A DNA stretch of 64,000 nucleotides from Brevipalpus yothersi (Eukaryota; Arthropoda; Arachnida; Trombidiformes; Tenuipalpidae): contig QZCP01000006.1 in the NCBI GenBank assembly GCA_003956705.1, forward strand, positions 62,001-126,000, read 5' to 3'. Below are positions 12,776 through 25,409 of this stretch, in pieces. The stretch's first letter is position 1. Each line of letters begins with the position of its first letter. The notes under the pieces were generated by a model. That model searched no databases. It was given only the letters and a program-made list of their open reading frames with translations, and was not told where the DNA came from. The translations under genes were made by a program, and so were the position numbers.

Positions 12776-15006
12776 TTCAAAGAATGCCATGCATGAGCTC
12801 CTTATTCGATTCTTTTACACCATAAATATCTGATAGTTCAGTCACATCTGAACGTGCAGTACTAATGAAGGTTAAGGTTATTATTCAATTCAATTAGCTG
12901 TGCTCTATTTGCATATCTTGTCAAAATTTTTCGGACGATTTGTTTGACATTTGCATAAATTTGATAAATTTATTTGACGAGCTCCTCGAGCACACTTCAC
13001 ACACCAAACTTTTTTGATTACCTCTGTTAGGCTTCAATCAATCAACTAATTCTAATTGTTAAGATTTTGTTGTTAGATTGATGTGAGTGTGATTTTACCG
13101 TTTGAAAGTCTTCATCGAAACAGTCAAAATAAATTTATATCTCAGTTTATACTGGTTGAATATTCAGGTTTGTATTTTGTATTTTAACTGACCATCTTGA
13201 TGCATTTTCTTTGGACCCCGTTTCATCATCTAGACGAGAATATGAAAAAAAATATCAAAATGCGGAACTTGTGTCCATTTTTCCATCTTCCTAAACACTT
13301 TATAATGGCTGGGGACATTGTTTCATGGGTGAACTGATGGTGAAAATTTTTCCATTAGTCTGGTGTTTAAATTGGCACCTTGGATAGTTGGAAAATTTGT
13401 ATATCTAGGAATTACTTCACCAAGAGGTAGAAAAAAAATGTATACATAAATATTCAGCCATCACGTATGAAAGCGTAAAATTATCATTTGTGCGTATATA
13501 TATGAACCATAAGAGTTAAACATTAGTCACACAGTTACAAAGCGAGAATATTAGTCGCTTTTTTTGGCCAAATTATGTGTCTGAATGATAAATTAGACAT
13601 CAATTTATGAAAAAAAAGAAGAAGAGGAAGAGAATAAAATATGCTTCAGGACTCGACTTATGGACACATACATGGTAGGTATAAGAAATTGATGCTTTTC
13701 CTAAATGAATAGTTTACCCAAAAAGGTAGTATTTTAAATCATTAAGCTAACCAGAATATGGCTATAAAAATGAAAAATTTTTTCACAAATAGAAGCTTTT
13801 CTCTCTATTGTTCATCTTTTCTTTTTATTGTTTTCACTGTGATGAGTTGCCGCTAAAAATGTCAAATAAATAAAGTGTTTTAAAATTTATGGATGAAAAA
13901 AGAAGAAGAAGAAGATGGAAAAAGAATTTCAAAATCATTTTGACTCGTGTTCGTCACCAAATTGAGACCAAGGTTGGAACGATGATCAAGTAATGATTAT
14001 TGGCCAGTGGTTTACCGTTCCATCATCATCGACCCAGGTCATTCATCAACGTGAGATACATCCTCCAGATTAACCGTTAGATTCCTCAAAGCTCCCAAGT
14101 ATACATACATACATATATAAACATATCATTCTCTGTCCTCTATCTCTCTCCCCCTTCCACCCTACGGATCATCATCATCATTAGCATTCTTTTAAATGTT
14201 ACTTCCGACGTCTTGTAAGATGTTTTTGTGTATATATGTGTGTGTGCGAATGTGAATTAGCGTGTATGTGTGTGCGAGCAACTATAACAACATATATCAA
14301 AATATTCATCAGTCGGTCGCATGTGAACGATGATGGCCTTCAAGAGTGGTCGGAAGTTTGTCATCTTCTTCTTCTACTTATTCTTTCACCTCATTTCGAT
14401 TCATTGTGGCCACCTTAAGATTGGAAGACATCTCTTGGATCTTGGTGATCTTGTTACTGGTGAGAAGAAGAGTAAAGAGATCCTATCCTCTACTTCTCTT
14501 TAACAACATCATAGTATGGACATTCTCATCACAGTTTGAGTATGGGTATACTTTAATCATCATCAAGATGATCATCATTAGGCATCTCAGCATCCGGTGA
14601 GTATCATCAAGCTTCGTGTTCAGCATGAACTGGCATCTCACAAGGTGTACATGTCGATGAAGAGAGAGAGAAAGAGACCAAATGATCCGTAAAGTAAGGG
14701 GAGAGAGATGGAGAGAATTCAGTGATGGACTTGTGAGAGAAGAGTAAATAACGGGATTTATTACCACAAGTGCCCATAGCACGGAATTCAGTCAAGAATA
14801 ATGGATAATGGGTCAGTTTCGACATGTAAGTAAATGTATACATACATACACACGCACAGGTGTACTTTCTTGAAGGGAAGCCGTTACTCTTGGCCTTACA
14901 ACCGGTAAACCTAAATTTTCTGTTCATCATCCATGTCTTTTTATTTTTGATTGTTGCCCTTTGCTTTTTCTTTATTCCTTTTTCTACAGTTACTTAGCTT
15001 ACATTT

Positions 15007-15009
<3 letters not shown>

Positions 15010-15071
<62 letters not shown>
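15010..15071. repeat. (CT)n microsatellite
   Basis: CT run of about 60 bases, followed 120 bases later by a GA run of opposite polarity at 15191-15218. Confidence 0.97.
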
Positions 15072-15078
<7 letters not shown>

Positions 15079-15186
15079 AGTGTGTTTCTTACGAGTAATA
15101 ATAATTGGTTGGGATCAAAAATGAGATGTGAATTTCAATGAGAAAAATATTATTATGAGAATAACTGTGACTTGAGGAGCAAGTTA

Positions 15187-15221
<35 letters not shown>

Positions 15222-16038
15222 GAGAAGAATATTTAGGAAAAAAGAAGAGAGATATTTATTTTTAATTCTACAGTTCTGATGGGGTATTGTTTAAATTGTA
15301 AACACTGTTTTCCACATTCTGCTAACATCATCACGCTATATGCACAGTCGATCATCATTACAGCAGTACCATTCCATCCATTCCATCATCGGTCAGTCTA
15401 GCCGGACTTGCCGGTCGATTAGCAGGTTGATATAATAAAGGGTAGTTATGATATATAGCTAAAGTATGATCATTTATCGAAATCTTGGGAAAAAAGGAGA
15501 GAAGGAAAGAGACAAGAATTGGGGAATACAATGGTCTTGATGAACGCACATATAATCATTATGCGAGTGAAAGAGTATTTTGAATGTTGAACTTCATTCC
15601 GAGACATCCGTAAACCTTGTTATCCAATTTATTGAAGAAGGTTATATTTCCTTCAAAATTACCCTAGTTTAATCGAAACAATGGATAGAAAAAATTAAGA
15701 TTAAGAAATGTTATTAAGTGTACACTCGTACACACATTCGATTTAAGAAGTAGCGTATAGTAGTAGTAATAGTAGGTGTAAGGTATTTTCCCAGATATTA
15801 GAAAAGGATAGAGAAAAATTTTTCTCTCTCCAAACATTTCCCAGACTGACAATGGCTAGCCCGTTATTCTGACTTGGAATTGAGGAACATATACAGATAC
15901 ACACACACACACAAATACATGAAAAAATAGCCGATTCAGTTGAGATGGCTTGATTGGTGAGAGATTTATCACTGAGTTGGGATCAAACTTTGATGGATTT
16001 GATGGGAAAACAGTTTGGGTGCATAGTCTGAAGTGGGC

Positions 16039-16039
<1 letters not shown>

Positions 16040-16081
<42 letters not shown>
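16040..16081. repeat. (GA)n microsatellite
   Basis: Uninterrupted GA dinucleotide run. Confidence 0.96.
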
Positions 16082-16085
<4 letters not shown>

Positions 16086-16425
16086 ATTCTTTTGCAACTT
16101 CACATCCTAACTTAGTTTCAATCAAAATTTTGTAATGAAAAACTAATTTCCGGAACTCTCTGTCTGCCTACTCTTTTAACGCTTCTATGTGAACTCATAA
16201 ATTTTGTTATTCAATCCCAAGTGGAGAGAGAAAGAGAGAAAGAGAAGTAGAAAGATGTATATATATATGTATGTTTATATGTGATTGGAAAATTGGAGCT
16301 GATAACTAGAAACTGGCCATTCTAATCATTCTAATCATTTTGGATCGCAATGTTGTGATACTTCTCTGACATGTTATCAGGTATCAGTTAAATTGCCGAA
16401 AACTCGAGTGCGAGGGATGCTGAGC

Positions 16426-16456
<31 letters not shown>

Positions 16457-16906
16457 GAAGATGAAAACTATTCTACTCATCTCTTCAACTTAATATGCTC
16501 ATGATGTTGATCGAAGAAAATCGGATTAGATCATCATCATACATGCTGGTGTGTCTGATGGTTCACTCTCCGAAAAGCCTCTGAGAGATGAAACTTGTTG
16601 ATGGTCAAACATGTGTGCAAAGTGTTAGGCTTTTCGGAGAGATGAAAAAAGGAAGTAATATCAGCGGTACTTATCAAGTGATCATCATTTTCATCATCAG
16701 TCAAAAATATTGAGAGCAAGGTCAACGATGATCTAGTTTTGGGGAGACTATTGGATGAAAGAATTCACCAAAGTTTCGAATCAAAGAACTTGATATACAC
16801 TTCATTTTCGGTGTATCTAAACTTATCGATACTTGTCAATTGATCATGCAGTGAGCTGAATTTTCGATTTTGTATTTGATTACGTTTTTTGGGCCAGCTT
16901 GAAAAT

Positions 16907-17050
16907 ATGTCTTGTCAGAATCTTCCTCTCTATTCCTCCTATAAACAGAATCTGAAGTATGAAAACGATAAGAATAAGGCTGATGTCCGAGAATTTTTCA
17001 AGTCCCGGAAGGCGACAATCAAGCCTGAGAATTTTGTAGCCACTGTCTGA
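16907..17050 (+). CDS. Small ORF or terminal exon, 47 residues, unknown
   Basis: ATG-to-TGA reading frame below usual length cut-offs. It begins MSCQNLPLYSSYKQNLKYEN and continues with a strongly charged stretch (KNKADVREFFKSRK) to the end at ENFVATV. A pyrimidine-rich tract ending in AAACAG at 16948 would also make a good acceptor, so this could be the last exon of a plus-strand gene. No family recognised. The opposite strand is also open across the same bases and is a candidate for the missing exon of the GM2-activator-like gene. At most one of the two readings is likely to be real. Confidence 0.25.
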   Translation: MSCQNLPLYSSYKQNLKYENDKNKADVREFFKSRKATIKPENFVATV

Positions 17051-17556
17051 TCAATGAGGAGAATCGAGAAATTGAAATTCAAAAATAGCTGGATGATAGT
17101 GGAAGTTAATGAAAATAATGGGAAGATGATGAAAAAGAGAGAAAAAACGAACATATTCTACCGGCTTTTGGTCAATATCTTGATATGAAATCGAAATCTT
17201 CACAACTATCACAACAAAAATATTCATTCTCATGATGAAGGATCATTACAATCATGAGAATATATCTACTCTCTCTTGGAAGACGATGACAACTGATGGT
17301 GAGGAAGGAATACATTATGCCATAAGTACTATTGTCAAAAATGAGCGGGTATTACGCAAGAAAAAATATGGGAAAAATGTTTGCGAGAGAGAGAAATTTT
17401 TCGAGAAAAATTCAAACTGATAATATTCAGTGAAAATTGATCTGATCTCATACACACATATATGATAACGGAGACAGAAAAACACTTCCGTTCAATTTCA
17501 ATTTTTGCTTTCTTCTTCCTCTTTTTTTTCTTTTCGTCTTCTTATTTTTATCTTAC

Positions 17557-17870
17557 CTGCATAATGGCACCGAATACTGGACCTCCAAGATCCTGTATTT
17601 GGTATGGAAGTGCGGTTGAAGCATACTTTTTGGCAATAAATGGACATTGACATATGCCCAATTGACAGAAAGTGGCCTGATTATTTGGGACTAGCTCATT
17701 GCAAACGTCATAGACGCTAAAAAGATAAGAAATAAAATAGAGGAATAAAATAAAAATCTTAGAAACAAGAAGAAAAAAACGTCAAAAACGAAATTCCAGA
17801 CAGAAGATTATGGAAAAATAGAAGGATTAAATCTATTTCTCTCTAAACAAAATCAAAAGAGATGAGATTT

Positions 17871-17943
<73 letters not shown>

Positions 17944-19278
17944 TTAGATCATAAATGATAATAGTGACTATCTTCGTGGTCATCATCAAATACAGTAGTT
18001 GAAAATTGATGATGATCGGAAAAATTTTCATAGATTTGTGAAAAAATACTTTCATATCGAAATGGTTGTTTCAGCTGTAGATACTATACATGCGATTGAA
18101 AACGAAGTGACCTCGGAAGTGTATTCATGTATTTATGTATATCTGAAATCGATTTTTGCACAAATCTTTCTTCCTTTTACTGAGAGGGTCCTAAAAAGGT
18201 CCTAATAGGTGGCAAAGTAAAGTGGAAAATGTGTATATAAGTAACTCCATTTGATGTATCATCTTAACTGAATGTAGTTACATCACTACTACTGGTACTA
18301 CTATCTAAAATATTATAGCGATTGAAGAGATAGATAGATAGACGGATTGATCTTCTCTAAATGATCTATCTGGGCTTGTTTGAAGTTTTGTCGCCTTGAT
18401 GATCAGTGTAGGGTAAAAAAAAGAGTTCTTCTCTAATACCGACGATTTTTGGATAGTATACTTGGTTGGCCATTATATAATACCAATCCATGTACCTGTC
18501 ATCGTTATTTGATGTTGAATTGAAGCCAAAATCACGGTTATTTAGTGAGCCAGTTTTTCGGGAAGGTCTATATCATTCGAAAAAATGGAGGGCATCGATT
18601 TGATAGAGAGTATAGAGTATCGAGGAAGAATAAGATGGAGAGAGATGAAGAGGAAGAGGTGTATAATGATGATCAATGAGAAATAAGTGAAGTGGATGAG
18701 AGGCTAATCATTTCGCGAAGAAACAAACGGACAAAAAAAGGTAGCAATAGTTATGCAATTCGATGGTATGTGTTCAAATGAATATGTAGGCATATATAAT
18801 CTGAGTGGTGGTCACAAATTTTCTTCCATCGTCACATCACTTACCATGATCCTATTCCATTGATACAATCGACGAGCATTCTTTCGGGCTCCAATTTGAT
18901 CAAAGTTAAGCGTGCAGCAAGACCATTTGAAGGGATATCTCGAATCACTACCAATTCAGTATCAATGGTCAAGTTTCCTAGATGTTGATGAAAACAGATT
19001 ATCGATTAAAACACACATTCACATTTACAAATTTCATTTGCATATCCATTAAGCAGCGATCATGGAGAGAGAGAAATAATTTTCCCAAGACAATCATACA
19101 AGATGTGAGATTACGATGAGAGCGTGTGTATTTGATTACCTGGATATGGAATCGGATCAGGAAGAACACCAGCACGATTGATTCTAATTGATTTATCTTC
19201 ATGTCCACAATCCCAAGTAGTGGTAGCAGTGAGAGCAGTAGACACAGTAATTAATAGAACTAGTACAGAGTAAATCAT
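17557..19278 (-). CDS. GM2-activator-like secreted lipid-binding protein, 3' exon unresolved
   Basis: Three phased exons: 19140-19278, 18845-18977 and 17557-17716, with GT-AG boundaries, 144 residues so far. A signal peptide (MIYSVLVLLITVSTALTA) precedes WDCGHED. The segments GNLTIDTELVV, LVDCINGIGSC, VYDVCNELVP and GICQCPF reproduce the cysteine layout of the GM2 activator: the first Cys of the mature chain, then the cluster around FCDVL and CHCPF. Family members bind lipids in a hydrophobic cup; the vertebrate one presents ganglioside GM2 to beta-hexosaminidase in lysosomes. Related secreted proteins occur widely in arthropods, where ligands are mostly unknown. The final 30-40 residues, with the last Cys, should follow exon 3 in phase 0. 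The only candidate I found is after an acceptor at about 17047 and is weak because it lacks a well-placed Cys. Confidence 0.82.
17874..17941. repeat. (GA)n microsatellite in intron 2 of the GM2-activator-like gene
   Basis: GA run of about 68 bases lying between exons 18845-18977 and 17557-17716. Confidence 0.96.
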
Positions 19279-21680
19279 TTTGATTTCGTTTTGTTCTTTT
19301 TCCGTTTATTTCTTTGCTTTCCCAAAATGTGAAACTGATGATGATTACTGGTGTATGATGTATGAAGAAGTCACGACACAAAATGAAGAGAAAAAATTTT
19401 ACTAGCCAACCTTTTAACTAGATTCATTATCTGGCTTCCATTATGTACTCAAGAAAATCTGATATGCAACCAAAACCTATCTATCAATCTCTCTTCTTCA
19501 ACTTTGTGTGTATTTTTTTTCTCTATTGACACAATTAACTATGGTATCAATTATCTTGAGCCCTTAGCTTTTCGCCTTCTTGTTCACTCTCCATTGTGGA
19601 ATACATTCTCTATCCATTGGGATCTGCTAACGGGACAGTCGATTTGAGGACGGACGAACTCGAGGTGTCTTATCAAAAAATGGTATAGTAGCTTCTTCTT
19701 GATTCTTATTATTATCAAGAAAAGAAAGAGAGAAAGAAAGAGAAGTCTTCATCTTATAGTCATTATGAGCACGACTTTGGATTTGATAGTTGATGTTGTC
19801 AAATATTGACGGGCCCTCATAAAAATAAATCACTCTTCGAATGAGAAAATAAAACCAAAAAAACATTTCAGCAGCGTGATAAAAAAACGATATCGTTCAA
19901 GTATCAGTCTCATTTAAGATGATTTACATTTTATTTTACTTTCAAGAGAAGAAGCATTTCACAAGCTTGAGCTGTTTAACAAGTACATTATCATGAGCAC
20001 AATGTGTGAATGGAAAAAACTTTTCCAACAGAGATATTTTTTCATTTTCTCGTTCCAAATTTTTGCCCAATAAAAGTTCATTCAACCAAGTGCGATCTAT
20101 TCTCTCGTTCAATTAACTTCCTTATAATAACGAATCTTGTTGTTGTTGTTTTTCTGTCTGTTCCAGAATATTGAGCTCAATTTCTTTTTTTTCTTCGAAC
20201 CAAAATATCAGAGCAATGGAACTTTTTCTCTTTTATACTATCATGTTGAAGCATATTCTCACATTGGATAGCGAGAGAAAATGAGTGAACCATGAAAATT
20301 TGCTTGTTAATTCATGGCCTCATGCTGTATAGACAGTGTTCATCACGAACCTTCGCAATAAACTTGATTCAGGCCTTGTGGTGCTGGGAATGATACAAAA
20401 TGGAAATATTGTGAATAAGAGAAAGAGCAAAAAAAATATTCTCTCTCTTCCTTATGATGTCTCTTTCTTCTTCTCATTAAATGATGCACATTGGCTATCA
20501 AGGCTCATGGCAAAACGCTGCTAACGTTGTGAACAACGTAAGTGAGCTTCCTTGAAAAATAGCATTTTTTTCCATCAATTCATCTCTATGTAAATCAATT
20601 TCTTTGTAACAGACAGAAATGCAACCATCATCAGCCGGGCACAAAGTAAGTCAAACCTGTTATCTTTAATTTTCTCTCTTCTCTCCAGATCCTTGGAATT
20701 CCATTCAAATTTTCCAATAGCTTAACATTTTGAGAATAATCGCAAAGTTCGATCGAAGATTCTGACTGGCCTCCGTTCCTAATAAGCTCATCTCGACTCA
20801 TCAGCAGTAAAGGAACTTCTTATCGTATTCTCACTATCAAGTGATGTACTCTTGAACTTTCGGCAGCTTCACAACATCACCAGCAACAAGGTGAACTAGG
20901 CAAACAAAATCCAACTTTTTAATCATCATTAAGGTCTGACTAACAGAGGCAATCAAGTTCGCTTAGCTTTCGATGAGCAAAGGCACAAAAAAGTTCGAAC
21001 TTGAACAGCGAAAATCGAATAAAAAGGTCGAACCGCAAGATGGCATGGCAGAATTTTTGCAAGAGGCGAGGCTTTGAATATTTTATTTTATCGGTTTGAT
21101 GAAAAAAAGTCTGTGAAAAATTTCTTGTTCATTTTTTCCTCTCAATTATGGTAATTCGATTGTGATTTTGTGGATTTATGTAAAATTTGATAACAGTATC
21201 TGGGTGAACATTGGTTATTCTGATTATTATTGGTCTAATATAGCTATAGCTAGCTCAACATTCAAGCTCTCCATTCCTCTACACACACATCTCGATTGCT
21301 ACTCTGTTTTCTTCCCTTTACTATGTGAGTGATCCTTTCAATTGCCTTTTTTCTCTTTCTTTTTCTTTCTCTGTCTCTGTGTCTCTCTCTCTCTTTCTCT
21401 TTCTCTCTGTGTGTGTGAATGTTTGCCTCTCTCTCTTCACTTACCCAGAAATTGTATTTATTTCTCTCTCTCTGTGTTTTATACTGTGTGTATATATATA
21501 CATTTTTTCTCTCTGTTCCACAGAACTCACTGTTGGTAAAAGGATCCCCCTCCATAGAACGCCCACCATACCAATTATTAATCTACGGTTGAGACCGATT
21601 AAGCCATTTCTATCCATAGCCTCTACCATATTACTACTGCTACCACTACTACTACTACTACAACAACAACTATTGTTAAT
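19279..21680. other. Intergenic stretch upstream of two divergent genes
   Basis: Separates the start codons of the GM2-activator-like gene (-) and Rab11 (+). It should contain both promoters and the Rab11 5' UTR. A small exon-like segment, 20613-20645, is bounded by a good acceptor (TTTGTAACAG) and a strong donor (GTAAGT) on the plus strand and could be a 5' UTR exon. The bases just before the Rab11 ATG are pyrimidine and ACT-triplet rich. No firm gene seen. Confidence 0.5.
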
Positions 21681-23179
21681 ATGACAGGAAAAGACGATGA
21701 ATATGACTATCTTTTCAAAGGTATGAATCTTGAATCACCTTATTATCTTTACTCAAAGTGCTATGATAATGTGTTCGTCTACTTTATCATGGTTTATGGT
21801 CCTCTTATTCCAATCATTATCTATTTTTCCTGTCACCTTGAAATGTGAAACCATCTTCACTCAATCTTTCAATTGATGTATAAAGCTTCTTCCCTTTCCT
21901 TTGTGTATTACTTTGTGTATGATTGTGTGATGTCTGTATAAACACATCATATACACACACACACAGAGTGTGTAGATGTGAAAAGTATTCTCATGATCAT
22001 GATGTGGATCAATTTTCCTCTACTCATCTCTCTCTCTCTCTCTCTCTTCCTCTGTCGGTCTTTCCTTGTCGTAACAAGTGAAAATATTGAATAACACATA
22101 TACACATGTATATCCCTTGTTAATTATTGCTTGTTACATCTTTCTATCGTTTTCCTTCTCTAGTTGTGCTCATTGGAGATTCTGGCGTTGGAAAAAGTAA
22201 CCTCCTATCTCGTTTCACCCGGAATGAATTCAATTTGGAAAGTAAATCAACAATCGGCGTAGAATTTGCAACTCGTAGCATTCAAGTTGATAACAAAACG
22301 TGAGTTCATACCGGTCCTTCACCTTCTTCCATGTATCTATACTTTCTTTGTTCATATATTCCATTGTTTGAGAGATGTATCTTATAGATGAGGGCAGTTA
22401 TTGGCTTTTCAATTGTCCTTGAGATTCTTCGAGTTCTTGCACCTCGAGAATGAATACACACTGATCGAATGATTCTGAATGAATACTTCTTATTGAATCG
22501 CTTGTTACTAATAGCCTCTCTCTCTCTCTCTATGAAATTTACAGTATTAAAGCACAAATATGGGATACTGCTGGACAAGAACGTTATCGTGCGATCACGA
22601 GCGCTTATTATCGAGGTGCTGTTGGTGCACTTTTGGTATATGATATCGCCAAGCATATTACTTATGAAAATGTTGAAAGATGGCTCCGAGAGCTGAGAGA
22701 TCATGCGGATAACAATATTGTTATTATGTTAGTTGGGAATAAAAGTGATTTACGCCATTTACGTGCAGTGCCTACGGAGGAAGCTCGCGCTTTTGCCGGT
22801 AAGTTTGACGGATCCAATTATGACATCATCATCATCACCATCATCGCTAGTTTCATGATAATCTCTAGCCATTGATCGGCGAACATGGGTTTTCCTGTGA
22901 TTCAAGTAATACTGAGAAACTAATTATTTCCGTTTTCTTTTTCTTCCATCTACAGAGAAGAATAACCTTTCTTTCATCGAAACATCAGCCCTAGATTCGA
23001 CGAACGTAGAAACAGCCTTCCAACAGATTCTTACTGAAATATATCACATCGTATCTCAAAAGCAGATTCGAAATGATGGCGATGGTGATCCTTCTCCCTC
23101 TGAAAATATAAGACCCATTAACATTCCGCCAACTGATCCATCTGATATGAGGAGGAACAGTAAATGCTGTAACACATAA
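21681..23179 (+). CDS. Rab11: Ras-related GTPase Rab11
   Basis: Four exons (21681-21720, 22164-22299, 22545-22798, 22956-23179) encode 217 residues, the usual Rab11 length. Nucleotide-binding motifs: P-loop GDSGVGKS (18-25), TIGVEFATR switch I, WDTAGQERYRAITSAYY switch II, NKSD and ETSALD. The N-terminus DDEYDYLFKVVLIGDSG and the segment LVYDIAKHITYENVERWL are nearly identical to animal Rab11. The C-terminus ends KCCNT, a double cysteine for geranylgeranylation. Rab11 directs recycling-endosome and post-Golgi traffic and acts in cytokinesis. All introns are GT-AG; the first is 443 bases and rich in CT and CA. The gene is tail-to-tail with FAM98. Very confident in family; the exact first-exon start matches the conserved N-terminus. 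Confidence 0.97.
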
Positions 23180-23841
23180 TAGCATAAGTATTTCTCAACG
23201 TATCACACCTCTTGTCAAAATTTGGCTAAGTGAATTTCAAAGGGAAGAGGTATAAGCAAAATCGAATAATAATCTTGGAAGTTTTGGTTAATCATAAGTT
23301 GTGTAAGAAAATTAAACCTCTCCCAATCTCTACCGTCTTCTTGTGATGAAAAAAACCGGGGCCCTATCGATGCTGATACATTCATACAGGCGATGGTTGT
23401 TCATTGGAGATCGATTAAAAAAACAAAGTATCGAAAAATTTTGTGAAAAGAGGTGTAATTCATTGTAATCTTTTTCAATCGGTTTGTGTATTGTTCACAA
23501 GATGTTGATTCACTGCATGGTTATGAACCATTTTTCAATACATCCCCTATTTCTGAGCAGTTTTCTCTCCCTTTTTATCTTCACACCTTTCACTATTCTG
23601 ATCTGTGGCTAATCATCGCTTCATTTCTTAACTATTTTACATCCATTGGCTTAGCCAATCAGACAGTCATCTCACATAACTCATCAAGCAGGAGATACAT
23701 CAGGAATGCAGCTTGTTGTGCTTCCAATTTTTCTTCAGTTAATCGTTGATAGCATCATGTATTACTAGTCAATCAGCCGAATATTAGAGAAAAGCATGAA
23801 AGCTGTCACGTTTTATTTAATTAGATTAGATTGCCAATGTG
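23180..23841. other. Shared 3' region between Rab11 and FAM98
   Basis: 662 bases between two convergent stop codons, likely both 3' UTRs. A plus-strand ORF at 23486-23749 has no family match and no supporting splice sites. Confidence 0.55.
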
Positions 23842-25409
23842 TTAATAATGAGAACGGCCTCTATAGCTATTGTGTTGGCGATGATGATAATTTTGATATC
23901 CACCTCTTCCGCCTCGATTGGATTGAAACGCATTTTGTCGATCATCTTGATCGTAGCCTCCTCCATATTGATGACCCATCTGACCAAATTGTTGCGGAGG
24001 ATACTGAGAATACTGGTCATATTCACTACCACCACCGCCTCCACCGCGATTTTGATATTGATGGAATGATTGGCCCTGCCGATCACCACCGCGTTCTTTA
24101 TAAGAATTTTGATAATCATTACCATGATGCTTCGGCTGTGACTGATGGTGATGTTCACCTTGTTGATTCCGATATCCACCACGATCACCGTGACCTCCTC
24201 CTCTTCCACCTCCTCCTCTTCCTCCTCTACCTCTTCCATCGCGACTTTCTTTCTGTTGAATGAATCTGTAAAAAAAAGAAGAAAAATCAGATTCACATTA
24301 ATTTTTTATGAGCATCCCAATTCTGAAAGGGTTGATAACTCTCTCTTTTCAACTATTAAGATTTGATAGATAACAGCAACTTTTTATGAGCTTTCTAAAA
24401 CATAATTTTTCAGATCTCGTATGACAATGATCTGTGACACACATGAATGTTTTCAGGGTTGAATGCATGGCTAAAAAAATCTTTCGCAAAGGAATTGTGA
24501 GATAACAGATCAAAAAAACTATCGATGATGGAATTTACGATATAGCATGTTTTTGGCAACAAAGGCCCTTTCTTGTATCTAGAGGTACAAGTGAGACAAG
24601 AAATAACAAAGAATAACTGCTCAGAGAAATCCTCAAGACTCAATCAGTCTATCAAGCTGATCGATTATGAAATCGAGTTGAGAATCTTCACAGAGAAAGT
24701 GTGAAATGGCAATTACATGACGAAAAGTTTAATGTCAATCAACTTACGTCTCTTTAACAGGAGCTGGCTGTTCATCCGGTCTACCTCCTCGATCGGGAAC
24801 TTCACCGATTAAATATTTTTGCAGTTCAATTCTTTGCTGTTTTCCAGCATTGGCCATTCCTTTAGTTTTTGGTGCCTCAATATCACAGACTTGATGGGTA
24901 GAACTGACCACTGAATTAAGAAGATCAAAGCAACCACTTTCTCGGGTAGCAAGTGCCACAGCCATATTTACACTTGGCTCCGGATTGAGAGATGATTTAA
25001 GTTGATTGTATCGTTCATCAATCTTTTTGATGAGATCACTTTTTTCACCCTCCTTCCATTTGAATGATTGAATGGTACAATCACATCGAGCTATAAGCGT
25101 TTGACGCCGCAATTTGTAATCATTATAAAACATTTTATCCACTTTGTCCAAGCTTGACCACACTTGTGGTGACAAAACAGTGCCCGTAGGCACAAGTAGT
25201 GGCTGTTCATGTGATAAATTTGTTTGCTCTAATCTTTGGCCAATTTTCTCTTTCATCATACTAAACAATTGTGAAACAGTCACATCCGATGATGGCTTGA
25301 TGTCCAAAATTTGAAGAGTTTTCATAAGATCGTGAGCTGTTTTACTCTCCATCACAGTTGATGAACAAACCACACTGTTTCCACCAACACCTGATTCAAC
25401 TGATTCCAT
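23842..25409 (-). CDS. FAM98 family protein (tRNA ligase complex), short form
   Basis: Two exons, 24748-25409 and 23842-24265, give 361 residues. FAM98 hallmarks are KVDKMFYNDYKLRRQTLIAR with IQSFKW (about 89-118), the block VPDRGGRPDEQP (204-215), and an Arg/Gly-rich tail in exon 2 (RGRGGRGGGRGGG and further Gly, Tyr, Gln repeats). FAM98 proteins work with RTCB, DDX1 and CGI-99/RTRAF in the metazoan tRNA-splicing ligase complex and also bind RNA. The start at 25409 is the first ATG after an in-frame TGA 15 bases upstream. Compared with vertebrate FAM98, the first 110-130 residues (a calponin-homology-like fold) are absent: the mite chain starts near the residues matching the central helical region. 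No upstream exon is apparent in the 398 bases before the divergent TAF7 start. Confidence 0.9.

Larger units (their letters stand above)
10131..17556. other. Intergenic stretch with repeats, no firm gene
   Basis: Between the PAN gene and the last firm exon of the GM2-activator-like gene. Contents: an (AT)n run at 10530-10553, CT or GA tracts at 10935-10971, 11445-11485, 11770-11809, 15010-15071, 15191-15218 and 16040-16081, a GGT/GGA-rich triplet region at 11180-11280, the foldback element at 12303-12770, and a 15-base inverted repeat at 16566-16641. Several short ORFs look protein-like but match no family I know. The missing last exon of the GM2-activator-like gene is expected here. Confidence 0.5.

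Noticed and set aside
23796..24296. Long ORFs on both strands (155 and 156 residues)
   Set aside because: They are out-of-frame readings of the Gly-rich exon 2 of FAM98, which is in phase with its exon 1.
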